A stretch of 64,000 nucleotides of DNA from Adiantum capillus-veneris (GCA_014529385.2 CM043953.1:84450342-84514341), one strand, 5' to 3'; counted from the stretch's first letter, positions 53,458 through 64,000 are shown. Translations and numbers: made by a program. The notes: a model not told the origin generated them from the sequence alone.

Positions 53458-55275
53458 TTCACACGCATACACACACATGTATACACACACACACGCATAT
53501 ACACATGCATACACTCATACACATGCATGCACACACAAGCATACACATGCATACACACACACACACTAATTAGTGTGTGCATTATTCTAATGCACACACT
53601 AATTAGTGTAAGTAAAGACACACCAAAACCTAAATTTGTTAATTATTAGTTACTTGCAAAATCTAAACTTGTGAAATTTGTTAAATTTATTACTTGCAAA
53701 ACCTAATATGTTAAATTTGGGATTGGCCATGCACACACTAATTAGTGTGTATTAACACACACTAATTAGTGTGTAATTAGTGTGTGCATTGCCCAATGTG
53801 ATTGGTCAATGCACACACTAATTAGTGTGTGATTAGTGTGTGCATTGGCCAATGTGATTGGTCAATGTACACACTAATTAGTGTGTGATTAGTGTGTGCA
53901 TTGGTCAATGGGATTGGCCAATGCACACACTAATTAGTGTGTGATTAGTGTGTGAATTGGCCGATGTGATTGTTCAATGCACACACTAATTAGTGTGTGC
54001 ATTGGCCAATGTGATTGGTCAATGTACACACTAAGTAGTGTGTGATTAGTGTGTGCATTGGTCAATGGGATTGGCCAATGCACACACTAATTAGTGTGTG
54101 TTAACACACACTATTTACTGTGTGATTAGTGTGTGCATTGACCAATGTGATTGGCCAATGCACAAACTAATTAGTGTGTGCCTCCATCAATTGGATTGGC
54201 CAAGGTACACACTAATTAGTTTTGGATTAGTGTGTGCATTGGTCAATGGAATTAACCAATGCACACACTAATTAGTGTGTGTTAACACACACTTTAACAC
54301 ACACTATTTATTGTGTGATTAATGTGTGCATTGACCAATGTGATTGGCCAATTCACACTCTAATTAGTGTGTAATTAGTGTGTATGTGCATTGGTCAATT
54401 GGTGATTGACCAATGCGCACACTAATTAGTGTGTAATTAGTGTGTGCATTGGTCAATTGGATTGGCCAACGTACACACTAATTAGTTTGGGATTAGTGTG
54501 TGCATTGGTCAATCCAATTGGCCAATGCACACACTAATTAGGTGTGTTAACACACACTATTTATTGTGTGATTAGTGTCTGCATTGACCAATGTGATTGG
54601 CCAATGCGCACACTAACTAGTGTGTAATTAGTGTGTGCATTGGTCAATTGGTGATTGGCCAATGCGCACACTAATTAGTGTGTGCATTGGTTAATTGGAT
54701 TGGCCAATACACACACTATTTAGTGTGTGATTAGTGTGTGGATTGGTCAATTGTATTGGTTTGGCCAATACACACACTATTTAGTGTGTGATTAGTGGTG
54801 TGCATTGGTCAATTGGATTGGCCAATACCACATACTATTTAGTGTGTGCATTGACCAATGGGATTGGCCAATGCACACACTAATTAGTGTGTGTTAACAC
54901 ACACTAATTATTGTGTGCACACCAATGCACACACTAATTAGTGTATTTAACACACACTAATTAGAGTGTGTGCACAAGCCAAAGTTTACACAGCCAAATG
55001 CCACACTAATTAGTGTGTTGTTAACACACAACTAATTAAGTGTGCATTGGCCAACTCCCATTGGTCAATGCACACACAAAATAGTATGTGTATTTGGCCA
55101 ATCCAATTGGACCCCAATGCACACACTCAATCAACACACTTAAATGTTTGTGCGTAATTGGCCAATACAATTGACCAATCCACACACTAATCACACACTA
55201 AATAGTGTGTGTATTGGCCAATCCAATTAACCAATGCACACACTAATTAGTGTGCGCATTGGCCAATCACCAATT
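53458..55275. repeat. Palindrome array of element B (CACACACTAATTAGTGTGTG)
   Basis: The 20-bp perfect palindrome CACACACTAATTAGTGTGTG recurs many times. Copies are separated by ATTAGTGTGTGCATTGGCCA and ATGTGATTGGTCAATG, so CCAAT/ATTGG boxes in both orientations are interleaved with it. Copies decay toward the right end. It occupies the same place between the divergent genes as the array of element A, although the repeat unit differs. Confidence 0.92.
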
Positions 55276-55282
55276 GTTTTCT

Positions 55283-56126
55283 CAAATTTGATCAGCAAGA
55301 TCCCTACAACCTCACATATATAGAGACAGCCATGCACATGCGTTTCCCCAAACCTAAGGGGCAACAATTCTCAAGGCAATGGTTGCAAGAGCATGTCAAA
55401 ACATTTCTCAAGAACAAAAAATCTAGTGTGAGGAGAGCTGCAAAGAAGACAATGGAGTCTCCAGAGCATAGCTATCGGCCAGGAAATGTCCATGATGTGG
55501 AGTGGGAGACAGCTATGGAAGAGAAAGAGGACGAAAGGGCAATGGGTGCGACGATGTATACGCGTCAAGTTGAGACCAGATCCCATCAGACTCCTACGCA
55601 TTATGGTTCGGGAGGAAAAACGGCTTGGAAAGACTAATAAGTAAAAATATAAGTTTCATTATAAAAAATCTAATGTTTTTCATTTAATTAATTGGTTGCT
55701 ATTTTTTGTCAGTATAGCACTACCATGAGTCACCCGACCAGAAATGTGCAGAGATATAGAGAGAACCATACCGAGTATCAAACTTGGTGTTGGTTGTTTG
55801 AAAATCAAATGACCTCTCAAGAGGAGTTCGAAAATGCGTGCAGAAGTCTGCAACATGTAAGTTTAATCTTATTTAAATTATCAAATTGCTGATTTTATAT
55901 CAAATATTAAATAACAAGGTGTTAATTGTTTCTTTTTCTGGTTTTGCATAGTCAAGGAGTTCCACGCAAAATGCCGCCATCTCCCCCATTAGCATCCTCT
56001 ATTTTGTATTGGCGGGCCCCGCTTGCCCTATCCCACATGACCATACTCTATGTTGTACACGCGGGCTTTTTTTTCCCTTTATGTAAATGCAATACCTATC
56101 ATTTTTTGGCTCAATACCTCCCCTAA
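55283..56126 (+). pseudogene. CACTA element B accessory gene (TNPA-position), N-terminus missing
   Basis: Starts within QQDPYNLTYIETAMHMRFPK (55300-55350) and continues FSRQWLQEHVKTFLKNKKSS, RPGNVHDVEWETAMEEKEDE and SGGKTAWKD, then a stop at 55634. After an intron (ends TTTGTCAG at about 55713) comes MSHPTRNVQRYRENHTEYQT and WCWLFENQMTSQEEFENACR. A third exon follows TTGCATAG at about 55951. The Ser/Pro- and Gly-rich N-terminal half seen in A and F is absent; the palindrome array abuts instead. The donor after TAWKD appears changed (AATAAGT). Function inferred from position. Confidence 0.68.
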
Positions 56127-56248
56127 TTGTAATTCCACTCATGAAAATGAAATTATCAATCTTTTTTTGGCTCAATGTATTGTCCAATTGTGATATTTTG
56201 TTGTAATTAATAATAATTTTGTAAAATATCTTAAATAAATAAAAAATT
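56127..56248. other. AT-rich 3' flank of the B accessory gene
   Basis: No gene. The phrase TTTTTTGGCTCAAT occurs twice (56102 and 56162 regions), a short local duplication of about 65 bp. Confidence 0.5.
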
Positions 56249-56296
56249 AGATGACCTTTTGGATGGTCCTGCAAAGGACAATCCAAACGGTCATCT
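56249..56296. repeat. Conserved hairpin at the accessory-gene end of element B
   Basis: AGATGACCTTTTGGATGGTC with CT pairs with AGGACAATCCAAACGGTCAT with CT: 22-bp arms, two mismatches, four-base loop. Shares TTGGATGGTCC and GGAC..ATCCAAA with the hairpin of element A (4944-4982). Confidence 0.87.
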
Positions 56297-56314
56297 GTTT
56301 TTTTATAAAAAACC

Positions 56315-56550
56315 CGTCTGCGGTAATGCTGGCGATAACATCCTCGCGGTAACTTTTGCGGGTATATTTTCCGTAAAGCACGCGATAATAGGCACGAAAA
56401 TATAGCCGCAGGCATTACCGCGTATGTTACCGCTAGACCATTACCGCGACTGTTGCCGCAGTCTTTTCCGCATACGGAAAATTTCATATTGCAAATTTGT
56501 TTGTTTTTTTGCGGCAATGTGAGCGATAATACCGCGCATATGTTATAGTG
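56315..56550. repeat. Right terminus and subterminal repeats of element B
   Basis: GCGGTAATGC, GCGATAACATCC, GCGGTAACTTTT, ATTACCGCG, TTACCGCTAG and ATTACCGCGAC occur in both orientations. The element ends ATGTTATAGTG at 56550. Confidence 0.82.
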
Positions 56551-56621
56551 TCCCTTTCTTACTATAATTTTATTTTTTTTCAATTATAAGATGCCATGTT
56601 CTTAATGCAAACATAAAAAGT

Positions 56622-56662
<41 letters not shown>

Positions 56663-56711
56663 AAAGGTAATCTATCCACTTTCTTTGATATTTAAAACAT
56701 ACCTTTTCCCT
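56551..56711. other. Short spacer with (GA)n
   Basis: AT-rich sequence right of element B, with (GA)n at 56616-56659. No gene. Confidence 0.6.
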
Positions 56712-57330
56712 TACTAAGAAAAGGTTAGGCATAACGAATATAGGTTAGGTTAGAGCTAGCATCAAATTAATAGTAGAAAAAACGCAATCGAACTTTGAAG
56801 ATGACTTGTGTACTTCTAAAAACGCTAACGAACTTCGGTTAGGTTAGGTAGATGTTATAAGTTAGGCTAGGTATAGGTTTTACGTTAGGTTAGATTATAG
56901 GTTAGACATAACGATTATAGGTCAGGTTAGAGCTAGCATCAAATTAATAGTAGAAAAAACGCAATCGGACTTCGAAAATGACTCATGTACTTCTAAAAAC
57001 ACAAACGGACTTTGATTAGGTTAGGTAGATGTTATAAGTTAGGTTAGGTATAGGTTTTACGTTAGGTTAGATTATAGCTTATGTATAACGATTATAGGTT
57101 AGGCTAGAGCTATCGTCAAATTAATAGTAAAAAAATCCAATCGAACTTCGAAGATGACTCGTGTACTTTTAAAAACGCAAACGGACTTCGGTTAGGTTAG
57201 GTTATAGGTTAGGTTTAGGTTAAAAGTTAAGCTACATTAAGTTAGGCTACGGTTATGTTATAGGTTAGGTTAGAGCGAGCGTCAAGTTAATAGTACAAAA
57301 AACGCAATCGGACTTCAAAAGTGCACACAG
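56712..57330. repeat. 177-bp tandem repeat with embedded TTAGG tracts, about 3.5 copies
   Basis: The marker AGAGCTAGCATCAAATTAAT starts at 56752 and 56929, with diverged copies at 57106 and 57272 (spacing 177, 177, 166). Each unit also has AACGCAATCG.ACTT..AA, ACGTTAGGTTAGATTATAG and GGTTAGGTTAGG. The GTTAGG runs are degenerate and embedded in unique sequence, unlike a telomere. They may be subterminal repeats of element D. Confidence 0.9.
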
Positions 57331-57645
57331 ACTTCAATAACCTTAATATATAGTCATTGACCAATAAAAACGAGATTATTACCATGTGGTCCTAATCTTC
57401 ATGCACCTCTAGACCGAGGTGTGCGGGGATCGGGCCTGCCTAGAGAATGTGAGGTTGTTAGAGCTAGAAGAAAATTGTTAAAAAATGCAATCGGACTTCA
57501 AAAATGCACACAGACTTCAAGAACTTTAATATATAGTCATTGACTAATAAAAGACAAGATTATTACCATGTGGTCCTAATCTACGTGCACCTGTAGATCG
57601 AGGTGTGCGAGGATCGGGCCTGGTTAGAAAATGTGAGTTTGTTAA
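57300..57645. repeat. Two-copy 183-bp tandem repeat
   Basis: GCAATCGGACTTCAAAA.TGC, CACACAGACTTCAA, ATATATAGTCATTGAC and ACCATGTGGTCCTAATCT through GCGAGGATCGGGCCTG occur at about 57303 and 57486. It shares its first part with the 177-bp unit. Confidence 0.88.
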
Positions 57646-57717
57646 AGCTTGTCATGTACTTAGTAGTGTGTAGTTATAATAACTAGAGTATTTTAATTAT
57701 TTTTGCATCATTGGTAG

Positions 57718-60700
57718 ATAAAGTATGGACAATAGGATGGCCTGTCCTTGTGTGCATTGCAAGCATCGGATCTTTCCAAAACGAAAAATCTGCGACCAAC
57801 ACATACGCAATCAAGGTCTCTTTCCAATAGAGCAAGTATAAGACCTGCGTTATCGATCTCATGGTCTAGAGATTGAAGGTCAAAGTCTGCAAGTAGATAT
57901 TGCTCCAACTTCATCCCACAGAAGACGCTTTTCAAAGGAGCAGCCATCGACTGAGTCCTCCCAACTAATACCTGAAGCGGCATTTCAAGAAGTAGAGATG
58001 GAGCAAATGTTGGATGCGTTCTTTGACATGGATTCCAACATAGAAGGCGACAACATTGAACGCAGTACTGTGGACCAACCTCAACCATCCTGTTCATATC
58101 GACGACATGACAGCAATGATGAGGAGGGAGAGATGATGCAAAGTCTTGCACCCATGACGCTCTAAACTGGTGCAAAAATCTCAGTTCTCCGTATCGCATT
58201 GACAATGCTTAATTTGCAGTTTGTCTACGGTTGGTCTGACGCCTCAGTCATCACAAAGCTTTTCAGGTAAACATTTTTATCCTAAGCATGGTAAAGTGCA
58301 AATTACAATTCATATAAAGTGATCAAAGGGCTGACTTGTTCATGTAACGTCAGGTTGCTGAATGAGCAAATCTTGCCAGAAGGAATCACATGCCCCCTAC
58401 CCGTCTAGCCGCTAAAAAGCTTCTTACTAATTTGGACTGACTTGGATTATCAGAAAATACATGCATGTCCTAATGATTGTATACTTTTTTGCAATGAGTA
58501 TGAAAACGTGGAACAGTGTCCCAATTATGGATCAAACAGGTACAGGGAGGACACACCAGGAAAATTTATCCCTGCAAAGGTCCTTCGACACTTTCCTATC
58601 ATTCCAAGAATAAAGCATGCTCAGGTGCAAGTCCATAGCACTCAAATACTAGATCAACAGATGATGTTATGTGGGTACCTGTTCACTCTCGTGCATGGAA
58701 GCACATAGAGGAAAGTTGGCCTACATTTAAAAACGAGCCTCGATGTATCGGCTTTGGTCTGGCAATGAACGGAGTAAAACCCATTCGGATTACGGAGTTC
58801 GTCATGGAGCATGTGGCCTGTTGTCTGGTTAACTTTAATCTTCCACCATGGCTCGCTATCAAGAAGGGCCATCTGTTGTTGTCATTGATCGTCCCAGGAA
58901 AGTACAAAGCAAAGAACATGGACGTCTATCTGGCACCACTTATAGAAGAGCTCCAAATCTTGTGTACAGGAATCAATGTGGTTGATATATCCCAACCAGT
59001 CGTACGAAGGAATGTACATGTGCAAGGATTCTCATGTGGACCATGCACGATTGGCCAAGCTTCGTTGAGTGCTCAGGTAGTGCCCTTTAAAACCCTCACA
59101 CACATGTGATTCATGGCTTGTCAATGCTTTTAAATATTTAATATGTGATGTTTCAGGCTTGAGTTACTCGGGCAATCATGCATGTCCGAAATGTGGTCCT
59201 CAACTTGGCTTCCACCGCTCTGAGCATTTGAATAAGACAGTTTACGAGGAACATGGTAGATTTTTGCCTGAAGGACATGAGCTACGTGGACTAAACATAT
59301 GAAAACATGACATGCATCCACTGAAAGCGAGCGATTGGAAAAACATGTAGCTGGAGAGGGGAGATTGGATGTCACTTGGAATGAAAACACTTTCTATTTT
59401 CCATGATCTTCCGTACTAGAGTGACATGCTGATTAATTATTTGCTCGACCCAATGCACATCTTCAAGAATGTGGGGGAGATCATCTGGAAGACCATCACT
59501 GGAAAAAGGGAGAGCAAGGCCCAAAGAGATGACCTGCAGGCTGTGGGTCGAATGCCAGAGATGTGGCCTCGACTTAAACCCAATGGAAAGTGGTCTATAC
59601 CAAAAGGCCCATGGGTTCTGAGTCGCACAGAAGAGCAACAAGTGAAGAAGACTATATCTTCATTCAAGACTCCCACAGGGTGCATGCAATGTTTGAAAAC
59701 AGCTTTTACAAGAGATGACAATCTCAGTGCTCTTAAGTCCCACAATTGGCACCATTTTTTACATTTCATCTTACCGATTTCCATAAAGGGTTGTTTGACA
59801 GATGACATTAGAAGAACAATCTACAAAATCAGTGAGTTGGTATGCTGGATCAGTTCAAACGATATAAGAGAAGACAGCATTGATGCATCACGCTAAAAGA
59901 TATTGAAGCAGTGTGCATGGTGGAGAAGTAATTTCCAACAAACATTCTTACCATCCCAATGCATGTACTTGTGCATGTGGTCGATGAAGTTGGAGTTGCT
60001 GGGGTGGTCCATAGCAGGTGGATTTTCTTCTTGGAGAGATTTATGAAGACTTTAAAGGGGTTTGTTCGTCAATGGGCTCGCCCCGAGGGTAGCATGGCCG
60101 AAGGATGGCTTGTAAAAGAGTCTCTTGTCCTCACTAGTGAAGTTTTTGTCTCAATTGATCCAGAGATTTCCCGAATGTGGACTACTGAGCTCAACGTCAA
60201 GGTGATAGTGGACAAGCCGCAGGGACAAGGCATTGTTAGGAAGATGGAAATCACAATTCGAGAAAAGGTTTTGAGATTTTGCCGTCTCAACTCAGACATC
60301 ATGCAAAAGTGGCTAGAGAGGTACGAAGGGAAAAAGCAACAATGTTTGATAGATCGCCTTCAATTCAAGCGCAACCGTGCAACTAGAAACCTTCCTTTTC
60401 CAGACCATCTTCAAAAATTGCATGACTTTCCAACTGGGCGGTGGTTAGATGCGACACTCTCAGAGGCAAAGAGGAGTGGAGTGTTGATTACTGAAGAGGA
60501 AGAGGAGATGTCAAGGGGTTGCTATTGGCATGTACATTTCACAACTTCCTTTTCGAGCTCCACATGAAAATTAGTTTGCTTTAATAACTTTTAGTCTGTT
60601 TTAATTTTGTGCCTGCAGTAACACAAATATGGAGCTTTGTGGTCGCATGGAAGCACTTCAGAGCGCAATGGAATGACGAAAAAAGGGTCACTTTTGATAG

Positions 60701-61350
60701 TGGTACTAGGGCAAGCTTCGTCCAAGAAAGTAGGAGTAGTGCCAGGAATGAGAATATAGAGACAGGCCAACTTGAATACTTTGGCTACATCCAAGACATC
60801 TTGAAGATTAGCTTTAGAAAGTTTGATATGTTTATGTTTGATGTCAAGTGGTTCAAAGTTATTACCAGTGGCCCTAATGCAGTTGTGCACAAAGACAAGA
60901 GTGGATTGATTCAAGTGAACTCTAGGCAGGTGTGGACAGATGTGCGAGATCATTCGTACTTCCACAGCATTGTGAACAAGTTGTGTTCATACACGATCCA
61001 AAATGGACAGAAAATGATGAGAATGATTTGTCAAAATCCTGCTGGCTCTATGTCATTTAAGTTGCTCCACGTAGCAAGCAAGCATGTGAAGGATTGGATG
61101 GGAGCTCGAAGAGGTGATTCATGAACAAAGCGCAGGACCAACTCCAACTCTAAGTTTAGATTTTGAGGTGGATGTCAGCATTGAGCAATTGTCAGAATCT
61201 AGAGATGAGGTGCCAAGTAGTGAAGCTGATGCAGAGAGCGACGAAGAAGTAGAGTTCGATGACGAAGATGCAGAAGTACAGATTGAGATAGACATCTTTG
61301 GTGCATCAGATCTCATAGAGGAGGAGAGATTAACTAATGAATTTTGCTAA
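57718..61350 (+). pseudogene. TNP2-type transposase gene of element D, degraded
   Basis: N-terminus MDNRMACPCVHCKHRIFPKR ends at a stop 38 codons in. Core: LDYQKIHACPNDCILFCNEY (58440), AKVLRHFPIIPRIKH, PPWLAIKKGHLLLSLIVPGK, KNMDVYLAPLIEELQ (58910-58960). After the intron at about 59076-59156 comes YSGNHACPKCGPQLGFHRSE, then LLDPMHIFKNVGEIIWKTIT (59440). The DUF4218-like part is GVAGVVHSRWIFFLERFMKT (about 60000), and the DUF4216-like part YFGYIQDILKISFRKFDMFM (about 60780). The acidic tail ends at 61350. Several stops (for example near 57830, 59300, 59415, 59896) inactivate it. It is more diverged from A and B than they are from each other. Confidence 0.87.
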
Positions 61351-61533
61351 GAAACCTTTTGTAAAGATCTTTTTATTAGTCTACAATACACTTTAGATTT
61401 TGTTCATTTGTGTAGCAGTTTCCTTGATTTGTTTTATTTGTGTAGCAATTTTGTTGATTTGTTATTTGTATTGATTAAGCATTTCTTACATAAACTAACG
61501 TATTTTGTGGGTGTTGTTTGTGTATGATTAGCC

Positions 61534-62640
61534 ATGGCCGATGACGATGAGCCATACTCTCCTAGTTTTAGTTTTCCAGTCACTCTGGCCGACATGTCAC
61601 CCGAGCAGATGGGCTAGCTTTTGTCTCAATTCACACCAGACCAGATCACGATGGCACAACACCTTTGGGGTGCAGGTACGTCCAGACCTACTACAACCGA
61701 CCCTACGCCCGGGACTAGTGTGGTCCCTACACGGAGCGGCCCCACACCTCAGTCTAGTGTGCCCCCTATGCCTAGGACTCGTGTGCCCTCTACACCGACA
61801 TGTGGTTCATCCTCGAGACGACATAGCCATCGTTCTGGAGGTGGTGGTTGCTGTGGTAGCGGTTCTACCGATGCATCCACACCACCGAGAGAGCGTCCAC
61901 CACTCTCTTCAGTAGATAGTTCACCGATGGGCACACCACGTAAACCTTGGAGATCACACGAGCATGATCCTAGCAAGGTGTACAGGAGCAGGGATGGGGC
62001 TGTTGTGGAAGATAGGGTCGGAAAGGAAATGCAACAGAGGACTTGGCAGCTCTGTAAGATTCAGTTTGGTCACTCTGTGATGGAGATTCAGGAAAACCTC
62101 GATGCTGAGAGAAAGAATTATATTGTCGACGCCATTGAGAAAGAGTACAGGCCGGTAGAGGGGTACGATCAGGTCTCGAACGGCTAGATTTTGAGCTTGG
62201 CGAGGTCCACAATGTCACACTGTTGGTCAGAGGCCAGAGACAGGTATAATGACGGCAATCACAAGCCCTCATGGTTGGAAGCAGAGGAGTGGATGGAGAT
62301 TGCATGAGAGACACAAGACAATCCTAGTAGATTTCAGTAGCAGAGAGATGCAGCTAGAGAATGTTTGGAGTGATCTACTGGAGCTTCACATCTTGGGAGT
62401 GGAGTCTACAATACGCTTCGACACGAGTTTATAAGTATTATACGTATGCTTTAAACTATTGATAATATATATGTTATTTGAAGATTTATCTAATGATTAA
62501 ACCATAATTTTGCAGGAAGTTACCGTGAAGCGCCTTCCGACATGCCAAGAGGAGAAGTATGGGTATAAGCATGGACTTGTGGCCCTTTTGACCCAACTGG
62601 TGTAGGAGGAGGGAGAGGACGTTGATTGGGAGGCATTACC
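61534..62640 (+). pseudogene. CACTA element D accessory gene, same strand as TNP2
   Basis: Starts MADDDEPYSPSFSFPVTLAD. After one in-frame TAG (61615) it continues LSQFTPDQITMAQHLWGAGT, a Pro/Thr/Ser-rich region, a Gly/Cys patch (SGGGGCCGSGS), and KPWRSHEHDPSKVYRSRDGA then GKEMQQRTWQLCKIQFGHSV (61950-62090). ARDRYNDGNHKPSWLEAEEW and QRDAARECLE (62230-62370) resemble the conserved C-terminal part of plant CACTA accessory transposases (Ptta/En/Spm type), broken by a TGA and a TAG. A last exon (62516-62610) reads TVKRLPTCQEEKYGYKHGLV. Unlike A and B, it is co-oriented with TNP2, directly downstream. Confidence 0.68.
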
Positions 62641-63183
62641 ATGAGGGTCTTCTCACTCAGTGATTGTTTGCATATGTACATTTTTGTAGTGCTTATGTTT
62701 ATGGTTTATGGTTATGTTTATGGTATGGAACGGATGTTATGGTTAAGGTTTGACAATCAACTTAAGATTATGGTTTTTCCATGATGGTATAAAAATCATC
62801 TGATGGTTATGGTTATGGTTATGGTTGTGCAAAGTTATGCATTAGGAAATTTCGGAGGTCATTTGGAGGGCCATATGAAGAGAGAGAAAAATAGAGCGCG
62901 TCCAATGAGCATGAGGGCTACGTTACGTAGAAAAGTACGTGGAAAGACTCAAAAAATAGGAAAATAGCCTAAAAACTTGGATTGTGGCATCGTAATTTCC
63001 TTTCTTTTACCGAGTTGTTAGGTGCTTGCCAGTGGTCCCACTGCTGATGTTCTCTTATGGTCATTAATATACTGGAGGGTGACCATTAAGCCCGCACAAG
63101 ATATTGGAATTCTAAAACACTTTCCCTCCATTAGAATCCTTTCAAAGTGAATCTCCCTCCACTAAAGCTTTTCTCTCAGAGCT
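62641..63183. other. 3' flank of element D with ATGGTTATGG repeats, then upstream region of the right-edge gene
   Basis: GTTTATGGTTATG and ATGGTTATGGTTATGGTTAT recur between 62690 and 62830, a likely subterminal repeat of D. I could not find a CACTA terminus. From about 62870 the sequence is unique and presumably upstream of the ORF at 63184. No TATA box stands out. Confidence 0.45.
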
Positions 63184-63533
63184 ATGGCTTCCACGTCTTC
63201 TCGCCCAAGAAGCTTTAGGTGTTTACTGTCTCTCACACCAACAACCAACAGCTGCACTTTGCCTAGAAGGCCAAGTAGTAGCATATCCTCAATTACAATA
63301 TCAACTTCAATAAGTGCAGAGAACCAATGGGTTGGACAAAGGATAAACAAAGGTTCATGGGTCCTCATGCAACCAAGAAGACCCAAGAGGTCTAGTGGTA
63401 TCAATGTTTACCACTCAGCATGGAAGGCCAGAGTGTTGGATTTCAAAGTTGAAATCAGCAAAATATCTGTAAAGGAAGTTCTTGTTCAGCATGTGTTTAC
63501 CCATCCAGACGTGATAAGTACCACGTTGCAATT
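63184..63533 (+). CDS. Candidate host gene, first exon, possible organelle transit peptide
   Basis: ATG 63184 follows TCAGAGCT. The first about 45 residues (MASTSSRPRSFRCLLSLTPT...) are rich in Ser, Thr and Arg and poor in acidic residues, as in chloroplast or mitochondrial transit peptides. The following part (NQWVGQRINKGSWVLMQPRR, AWKARVLDFKVEISKISVKE) is ordinary soluble sequence. A strong donor GTAAGT begins at 63534; without splicing the frame stops at 63537. I recognise no family. It could be host or a captured fragment. Confidence 0.45.
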
Positions 63534-63554
63534 GTAAGTACTCTTGACATCTGA

Positions 63555-63768
63555 ACTTCGTTTGATTTGTCATTTCACTTATTGATACTCTCATTATAAC
63601 TTTTCTTATATATTTTGCAACGTTTATCCCTCTTCTTATGAGCAATGTCTCCATTCTTCACACCTCAACTACATTAGATTTGTCTTTTTTACTTATTGAT
63701 ACTCTTAGTTTAACTCTTCTTATATATATTGCAGATGTTTATCCCTCTTCTTATGAGCAATGGGAGCC
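63555..63768. repeat. 115-bp tandem duplication in the intron of the right-edge gene
   Basis: ACTTATTGATACTCT, CTTTTCTTATATAT.TTGCA and GTTTATCCCTCTTCTTATGA with GCAATG occur at 63577-63647 and again at 63691-63762. Only the second copy has the acceptor TTGCAG; the first reads TTGCAA. Confidence 0.9.
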
Positions 63769-64000
63769 TGTGGAGTGCAAATAGGCCTCTTCCTTGTTGT
63801 TCATGCCCACATTGGTTCTCTACAGTATTCAGGGAGGAGCAGCAAAAGCCTGGCTGATGAAGGAATATTTTTTTATGACCACTTCTACCAACTCAGCTCA
63901 GGGAATAAGAATGGCATGTTGGTGAAATTGCCTCTACCAACCGATTGGAGCACTGTGGACTGGCCAGTTCCCGAGGAAACAATGGTGGAGGCAATGCGAA
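63760..64000 (+). CDS. Open frame running off the right edge, probably a later exon of the same gene
   Basis: From ATG 63760 the frame stays open to the window end (MGACGVQIGLFLVVHAHIGS, SLADEGIFFYDHFYQLSSGN, LPTDWSTVDWPVPEETMVEA). Joining exon 1 to the acceptor at 63734 gives a stop within a few codons, so the true splice or start is unclear. The composition looks like real protein. No family recognised. Confidence 0.4.
   Translation, partial: MGACGVQIGLFLVVHAHIGSLQYSGRSSKSLADEGIFFYDHFYQLSSGNKNGMLVKLPLPTDWSTVDWPVPEETMVEAMR

Larger units (their letters stand above)
49029..56550 (-). mobile_element. CACTA transposon B, 7,522 bp
   Basis: The left end is CACTACAAGAGATCG and the right end, read inward, is CACTATAACATATGC. 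TTACC/TTATC falls at bases 22-26 as in element A. Flanking triplets are GCC and TCC, so the target duplication is imperfect. Gene order mirrors A: TNP2 on the minus strand, palindrome array, accessory gene on the plus strand, hairpin, subterminal repeats. Both genes are deleted or interrupted. Confidence 0.82.

Noticed and set aside
53418-53649. Short frames rich in Cys/Val/Met or His/Thr at the start of the B array
   Set aside because: They are translations of the CACACA/TGTGTG repeats and have no independent support.
49026-56553. A perfect target duplication for element B
   Set aside because: The flanking triplets are GCC and TCC; only two of three bases match, so it is reported as imperfect.
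56712-57330. Telomere or interstitial telomeric repeat (GTTAGG runs)
   Set aside because: The runs are short, degenerate and embedded at the same place in a 177-bp unit; plant telomeres are normally TTTAGGG.
1-64000. tRNA, rRNA or other structured RNA genes
   Set aside because: No cloverleaf with A and B boxes and no rRNA-like sequence was found by eye; the TGGTATCAGAGC matches are primer-binding sites, not tRNA genes.

Overview
The window is nuclear DNA of a land plant with a large, repeat-rich genome. The support is En/Spm-type CACTA transposons with TNP2 transposases, plant Ty3/gypsy lineages (a chromovirus and a Tat-like element with two RNase H domains), a LINE, short-LTR elements primed by initiator tRNA-Met, and spliceosomal introns with GT-AG ends. 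No species can be named from the sequence. Almost nothing here is host gene; the only candidate is a partial gene at the right edge (63184 onward).

Layout. 1-2800: low-information sequence, an LTR-like block with a TATA box (1084-1856), a short TRIM-like LTR (2114-2274) and a foldback palindrome. 2824-4341: truncated CACTA accessory gene (element F). 4342-19485: chromovirus G1 on the minus strand, split by a complete CACTA element A (4720-13542, 3-bp duplication ACT). 19486-20166: TNP2 fragment E. 20641-31579: a LINE split by the young Tat-like gypsy element J (21745-30933). 31675-48556: a second chromovirus copy G2 on the plus strand; its 5' LTR is split by H (32991-41697, minus strand, 171-bp LTRs, 5-bp duplication TTGGG), and H itself carries a leader-like segment K. 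48665-48850: TNP2 tail fragment C. 49029-56550: CACTA element B. 56712-57640: 177-183 bp tandem repeats. 57718-62640: CACTA genes of element D. 63184-64000: candidate host gene.

How the parts relate. Elements A and B share one plan: the TNP2 gene and the accessory (TNPA-position) gene are divergently transcribed, and between them lies a long array of CACACACTAAT...ATTAGTGTGTG palindromes. Both have GCGGTAAT-type subterminal repeats and a conserved hairpin at the accessory-gene end. Both are broken by stops and deletions. G2 provides the empty site that proves where A inserted into G1.

The most novel signal is a pair of tandem ~70-aa ORFs upstream of gag in J (23806-24237). A diverged second pair lies in K (39505-39938). 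The two ORFs of each pair also resemble each other, so this looks like a duplicated small-protein family carried in retrotransposon leaders.
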